From the NCBI GenBank assembly GCA_002811645.1, contig PDIP01000100.1, forward strand, positions 1-37,124: DNA of 37,124 nt, in the 5' to 3' direction. This document shows positions 32,566 through 37,124 of this stretch, in pieces. A program made the translations under genes and the position numbers. A model generated the notes under the pieces. The model made no database searches. It was not told where the DNA came from and was given only the letters and a program-made list of their open reading frames with translations. Positions within the stretch are counted from its first letter, which is position 1. Each line of letters begins with the position of its first letter. Source of the stretch: Corallochytrium limacisporum (taxonomy: Eukaryota; Opisthokonta).

Positions 32566-33640
32566 CTAATTGAGAACCCGCGTAGGAATCTAACGGCAAC
32601 ACATCAGTAACAAATCATACGCGCACTATACCCAATTCCTTACATGAATGCGCACACACCCGACGATGCCATCCACGCTCTCAGTGGCTCACTGATGGGG
32701 TTCGATAAGTGACTAAACCACACCGTCCAGTTAATGTCCAGAAGAATGCAAAGACTGGCGAAAATTGAAAATTGAGTGTCCCATACTATCCTTTCCTGTG
32801 TGCTATGTCAACTGCAGGTCCATAGACGTCATATCACTGAGACAGTACCAACAACGTGTGCGTTGAGTAGGAAGGGAAAAGCAAGGTAAGTTCAGGCGAA
32901 GTGATGCGCTTCTATGCCGCTGTGGAGCACGACTGATCCAAGTGGCTAGCCAGCCGCCTGGTTTTCGTCTCGGACCCGTTACACACAGATTTGGCGCACC
33001 CCAAACTGTACCAATCAGTGCAGTTCAAAGTGATAGACATCAGAGACAATCCCTTGAACATCATCATCTAGAACTCGAATTCTTCTGCCACAGTTATTTG
33101 CCCGCGGCTCGAACGGGCTCTGTCAGCACCAGGTACTGCGCTAATCCATTAATACGATTCCCAAGATCAAGGTTGTCCGTCTCAGAAGCCAGCTAGACCC
33201 AAGGAGGAGCAACCAGCCCAAGCAAAAAGCACGAAAGAAAAATTTGTTCTCCTCAACAGGAGAGAGGGATCTCCCTTTCCCGTTTGCTCCCTTTGCAGTT
33301 CTCCTCCTGCTCCCCTCCCAAATTAACTGAATTCTAGTGGTGGTACCGTGGTACCAAATATGCTGAATAATTTTACCCGCAACGACCGAGATTGAAGGAA
33401 AATTTTCTTGCCCAGAGAGACGATTGGCCTCATGGCTTGGGGGGGAAGGGAACTGCAAGCTTTCATTCCCTGTCGCTCGATCACCCCTGCCGCAATACCC
33501 AGCCCTACTGCTGGTACTTTCATTACCGAGAAGTTGACTGTGGTGAATAATAGACTCCCGTTCGAAAGGTGTGGTTTACTAAATATGGAAGTGAAATGTT
33601 GATTTTCTTTCTCTTTCGGGACAGCGAGCCAGTGTTTGCA

Positions 33641-33765
33641 GGGGCAGGGAGAGAGTGAGAGAGAGAGCGAGAGAGAGAGCGCGCGCGTGAGTCGAGAGGA
33701 AAAATGTTTAGGGGGTGAACTAGAGAGAGAGGTGAGCGAGAGAGAATTGGAGAGAGAGCGGGACG
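33641..33765. repeat. GA-rich microsatellite region
   Basis: Two GA-repeat blocks (about 33641-33690 and 33721-33765) flank a short unique stretch with a GCGCGCG core. The in-frame E/R/S-rich ORF through it is a by-product of the repeat. Confidence 0.85.
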
Positions 33766-35272
33766 GCAGAGGACCCGGTGGAAAAAAAAAGGGAGGGGGG
33801 GCGGGGGGTAGGCAAACGGTGGACGAGGGAGGGTTTGGCTCTCTGACGTCTTCTGAGTACGAATTGGTGTACTGAGAAAAACCATGATAAAGGGATGTAA
33901 GAACGTAAATGATGTTTCATCTATGAGAGCACCTAATGCATTCTTGGGGACCTTGGCGCTTCCTGGGCGTTTCCGCCGGGTCTGCTGGGTGGAAAGGGTT
34001 GTGCATGCATGCGAGCGACGCGGATGCGCGCTTCCAGTTCTGTGGTACTCTGATATCTTTGCGAATGACGCAAACGTATCCGGGACCACAACGAAGTGCT
34101 GGATATTTTAAGAACGGGCTCGTTCCACTATAGTTTGCAAGTCTCCGGAACACACCTGGACGGAGCTTGCTGTTCAACTTCGAACGCACATTGATACAGA
34201 CAGAGCAGGTAGTGCCCAGCCCGTTCCGTACTGAGTGTCCACCGTGCTCAAATATTCAAACAATTGTGTAAACTCGGAGAAGGCTTGCATTCATACCAGG
34301 CCCTTGAGCCCGACCTTACTTTGCACATGGGAGATAGTGTTGGAGCGAAAGAAAAATGTTGTTGATTCATGATGCTCGTGTTCAATATGGCGAATCTTGT
34401 CTTTTGTATCAGCATGAGTTTTCGAGCTTCTCAGTAGTTTTGTCCTTGTGATCGATCCGATTGAGCCTCTAGGGTGTAGATAGGTCTTACATGGACAGAG
34501 CCAGCAAAGGACGTCCACCGATCAACCATATCCTCTTTCCCCAAGAGCGCGCCGATTTCTTTCACGGCGGTAATGCATGGGAAGGCGACGAGAAACGCTA
34601 TACCAACGATGCGAAGCAAACAATCAACGCCCTACGAAGAAAAAATTTTCTCAAAATTCTTAACTGCGTCTCAAAATTTCCTTCCGTCTTCTATTAATTT
34701 TCTATTTCCGCCCTCTCCGCAGGCAGCGCGGCTCAGTTCTACGAGGGTAGTACCGCTCAACGAAATCACGCGTATCCGCCGTCGTCCGTAAACCCCCTTC
34801 ACTCTTCGCAGCACTATTCCCGGTATGTCTTCTTAGGAAATTCCAAGTCCGTTCCAAGCCTTAGTTGTGCTCCCCGACGGCCCCCCCCCTCCCCATTTTT
34901 GCTATGCGTAACTCTTTTTCTTCTTTTTTCTTGGCTAAAGCAGGCATCCCTCCCTTTTCCCCCTGTCCGGTCTTCTTCCCCCCCCCCTTCCCCCGCTTCT
35001 CAAGGCACCTTCCCCTGTGGCGACCTACGGTAGAAAACCAATCTGTCCTTGACTTAAGCGTTGTGCGCGCCACACAAAGTGGGGGCGTTTGAGTTCTTTA
35101 ATCCTTGGTCGAGCACACAAGAGGGTTTCATTACATTCTAGATTCGTGGGCGATGAGATGCCCAAGAAACCACTCTGCTCTTTGCTCATATTATTATGCA
35201 AAAGCAGTCTTTACACTCGCTTGGCTTGATGCGTTACAAGTGGGCTTTCCGTAAGGAGGACTGTACCATCGG

Positions 35273-35286
35273 CTACTTAAGGGATC
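35273..35286 (+). promoter_or_regulatory. Shared core-promoter motif, oxygenase copy 3
   Basis: CTACTTAAGGGATC ends 94 bp before the ATG at 35380. It differs from the two minus-strand copies at two or three of 14 positions, while the rest of the upstream DNA is not alignable, so its retention suggests function. Confidence 0.6.
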
Positions 35287-35379
35287 TCCAGTCGGACCAG
35301 TGATAGAGGGCTGACAGATGATCGCTACGTCACAAGTAAGATAGATTACTTGCAACTGAACACATTAAAGAATCTCAAC

Positions 35380-36468
35380 ATGGTTGCTGAAGACAAGTTC
35401 GTTAACTCTGAACCTACCACCCGCCTCTCCCTGGAGGGCATTGATGCGGTGGACAAACTGCGCAAGACCAGCGCCTTTGAAGCCCTCGGTGATACTGATC
35501 ACAGTATTCCTTGCCTGGATATCGAATGGGCGTTTGCTTCAGAGGCCAACAAGCTCACTACTGCTAAGGAATTGCATTCTGTCTTGCGGGATACTGGTTT
35601 CATGTGTGTGAAGAACCACGGCATTGACCTTTACCTTAAGGAACGAATGGAGTTCCTTTCCCGGAAGTTCTTCCATCTCCCCAAGGAGGTTAAGCAAAAG
35701 TACGCGGAAAAGCAGTTCTTCCGAGGATGGATTCCGTACTGTAGCGAGGTTGTCGGCAACGGAGAGTACCGGGACATCAAGGAAAGCTACTTGCCACCCG
35801 TGTGGCCAAGTGACCTCCAGGATTTGTGGGTGGAGGAGATCCCCGAATTCAAGCCTACCCTCAATCTCTACATGGACAGTGTCCGCGAGTGTGGTGTAAA
35901 AATGAACAAACTCATGGCTTTGTCCCTCGGCCTGGACGAAGATTACTTCAACCGTGAACTATTCTGGAACGGCATTGGTTATGGCAATGAGCTTGTGCGC
36001 CTGAACTATTACCCAGAGAACCAGTACTCAGACTCGTCGCGGGGCACCTACGGCCTGGGCGAGCACACGGACTTCGGCTGGCTGACATTCCTTGGCTTTG
36101 ACGGAAAGCGCGGTCTGGAGATCCAGCGCCCTGATGGGTCTTGGTTCATGCCCGTAAACGTGACCAGAGAGATGCTCATCATCAATCTGGGTGATTTTGT
36201 CAAGCGCCTTACCAACGGCAGGTACCGTTCAACCCTGCACCGTGTGCACAATCCCGATGGTAAAGAGCGTGTCAGCTTCCCCATTTTCTTCAACCCCAAC
36301 TACAATGTGATTGGCAAGCCCATTGAAAAGCTTCTAGAACCCGGAGAGAAGCCCTTGTACGAGCCAATGACCTTCGGTGAACATATTCTGCACTGCGAGA
36401 AAACTGTTGTCCGCAGCGATAAGGGCAAGATGCCCACGGAGGAGCAGCTGGCCAACGGTGGACAGTAA
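35380..36468 (+). CDS. 2OG-Fe(II)/isopenicillin-N-synthase-like oxygenase, copy 3
   Basis: A 362-residue paralog of the tandem pair, about 67% identical to copy 1 by hand alignment. The iron triad is H229-x-D231 (GEHTDFG) and H287 (STLHRVH), and the co-substrate arginine R297 lies in R-V-S. The N-terminal DIOX_N-like half carries IPCLDIEW and GFMCVKNHGI. The start is the ATG at 35380 (MVAEDKF, AACATGG context); the preceding ten codons to 35350 would need a TTG start and are taken as untranslated. The stop is TAA at 36466-36468. It is on the opposite strand to copies 1 and 2 and divergent from copy 2 across 5.2 kb, so an inversion or a separate duplication is implied. Its flanks do not align with the pair except for the core-promoter motif. 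The active site is complete; the substrate is unknown. Confidence 0.95.
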   Translation: MVAEDKFVNSEPTTRLSLEGIDAVDKLRKTSAFEALGDTDHSIPCLDIEWAFASEANKLTTAKELHSVLRDTGFMCVKNHGIDLYLKERMEFLSRKFFHLPKEVKQKYAEKQFFRGWIPYCSEVVGNGEYRDIKESYLPPVWPSDLQDLWVEEIPEFKPTLNLYMDSVRECGVKMNKLMALSLGLDEDYFNRELFWNGIGYGNELVRLNYYPENQYSDSSRGTYGLGEHTDFGWLTFLGFDGKRGLEIQRPDGSWFMPVNVTREMLIINLGDFVKRLTNGRYRSTLHRVHNPDGKERVSFPIFFNPNYNVIGKPIEKLLEPGEKPLYEPMTFGEHILHCEKTVVRSDKGKMPTEEQLANGGQ

Positions 36469-36916
36469 ATCTGTCCCCTTGCAAATTGAATCCACCACAT
36501 TCATCCATCCATCACAATAGTTTGCGAATCAATTTCCAAACGCCTTATAATTAGATATATACATTAGCATGCAGTATCGTCAATTGTCATACTCGACAGC
36601 GATGATCGAATTTATCAAACCCCTATTTACAGCTCACATTCCCGTTCGTTTACGACCACATCTCTCCATCGAAACATTTTTCGCATGCTGCTTTCTATAC
36701 TCTTTCAGTGGGTGATTGTCTAGGGATCTCCTCTCTCTCTCTGTTCCACCACCCCACAAGGCTGCTTATCATTCGTAGTGCCCGGGTGCTCAGTGTCGTC
36801 TGTACTAAGCCCCCGCCGTCCGCCCCTTTTTTTCATTGAATTTTTCCTGGATCGCCCGCGCCCTTCTGTGGCAACGGTGGGGTCTCCGAGTCGGTGCCAA
36901 CGGCCCCTAACACAAA

Positions 36917-37032
36917 CTCTCTCTCTCTCACTCTCTCTCTCTCACTCTCTCTCACTCTCTCTCTCTCACTCTCTCTCTCTCACTCTCTCTCACTCTCTCT
37001 CTCTCACTCTCTCTCACTCTCTCTCTCTCTCT
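36917..37032. repeat. CT minisatellite with CTCTCTCA variants
   Basis: About 116 bp consists only of CT dinucleotides interrupted by CA every 8 to 12 bases, giving a higher-order alternation of 8- and 12-base units. It is a homopyrimidine-like tract adjacent to the window end. Confidence 0.95.
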
Positions 37033-37094
37033 ACCGGGTAGGTACGGTCTCAAGCCTTTTCTTTTGTTTTTCTCCCTCCCCCCTCCCTCCCGCA

Positions 37095-37124
37095 CCCCCC
37101 CGGGGGGGGGGGGGGCGGGGGGGC
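37095..37124. repeat. C7G14 tract at the right end
   Basis: Seven C are followed by fourteen G, a C, seven G and a final C. The sequence stops inside this tract, so it probably marks a contig end caused by an unreadable homopolymer. Confidence 0.75.

Larger units (their letters stand above)
30204..35379. other. 5.2 kb spacer between divergent oxygenase genes
   Basis: It carries the promoters of copies 2 and 3 at its two ends. In between are a 240-bp tandem duplication (30643 to about 31110), a minus-strand stretch that may be a decayed gene (31423-32270), a 19-bp triple repeat (32509-32565) and GA-rich tracts (33641-33765). Pyrimidine-rich DNA lies at about 34860-35010. No intact gene is supported. 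Confidence 0.6.
36469..37124. other. 3' flank of oxygenase copy 3 and low-complexity right end
   Basis: About 250 bp of AT-richer sequence should hold the 3' untranslated region and polyadenylation site. After that come a short CT run near 36730, the CT minisatellite at 36917-37032 and the G-run end at 37095-37124. No gene is seen. Confidence 0.6.

Noticed and set aside
33523-34089. 188-codon minus-strand ORF rich in S, R and L
   Set aside because: Most of it is the translation of the GA/CT microsatellite at 33641-33765, with no domain.
36875-36900. CCGAGTCGGTGC, identical to the tail of engineered guide-RNA scaffolds
   Set aside because: Only 12 bases match and the rest of the scaffold is absent, so it is a chance match.
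36917-37032. CRISPR-like alternation of repeat and spacer
   Set aside because: The units are 8 to 12 bases of CT/CA with no unique spacers; it is a minisatellite in a eukaryotic genome.

Overview
The window looks like nuclear DNA of a fungus, quite possibly an early-diverging (Mucoromycota-like) one. An OPT-family oligopeptide transporter, a Q/H/A-rich C2H2 zinc-finger protein, a GT64-like membrane glycosyltransferase and three isopenicillin-N-synthase-like oxygenases occur together. There are no bacterial operons or Shine-Dalgarno sites, the spacers are long and full of microsatellites, and TATTTAA-type boxes sit about 90-120 bp upstream of ATG codons. The placement is inference; no rRNA or tRNA marker is present to confirm it. 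All six genes I can support are single uninterrupted ORFs. Together they cover about 9.2 kb, a quarter of the window.

Layout, left to right. The window opens with AACCCTAACCTAA, which matches the C-strand of a TTAGGG telomere in the orientation expected at a left chromosome end. An OPT transporter gene (minus, 303-2540) follows within 300 bp. After 6.3 kb without a recognisable gene comes a five-finger C2H2 protein (minus, 8848-9897). Then there is a 10 kb low-information stretch containing a TG microsatellite, a 54-base assembly gap inside a G-run, purine-rich tracts and short-unit repeats. A large type II membrane glycosyltransferase (minus, 19996-22680) has two GT-A-like DDD cores and a C-terminal discoidin-like domain.

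The right third is a small family of non-haem Fe(II)/2-oxoglutarate-type oxygenases. Two are head-to-tail tandem copies on the minus strand (26049-27131 and 29133-30203, about 80% identical by hand alignment, with flanking DNA duplicated too). The third is more diverged (about 67% identical to the first) and lies on the plus strand (35380-36468), divergent from the pair across a 5.2 kb spacer. All three share a 14-bp core-promoter motif, CTAYTTAARRGATC, ending 90-94 bp before the ATG, and related TATTT boxes precede the transporter and zinc-finger genes. The spacer holds a 240-bp tandem duplication and a possible decayed gene. The window ends in a CT minisatellite and a C/G homopolymer, probably a contig end.

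For functional links, the three oxygenases are plausibly co-expressed given their shared promoter. I see no backbone biosynthetic enzyme (NRPS, PKS, terpene synthase) that would make this a conventional secondary-metabolite cluster. The transporter and glycosyltransferase have no evident pathway link to them.
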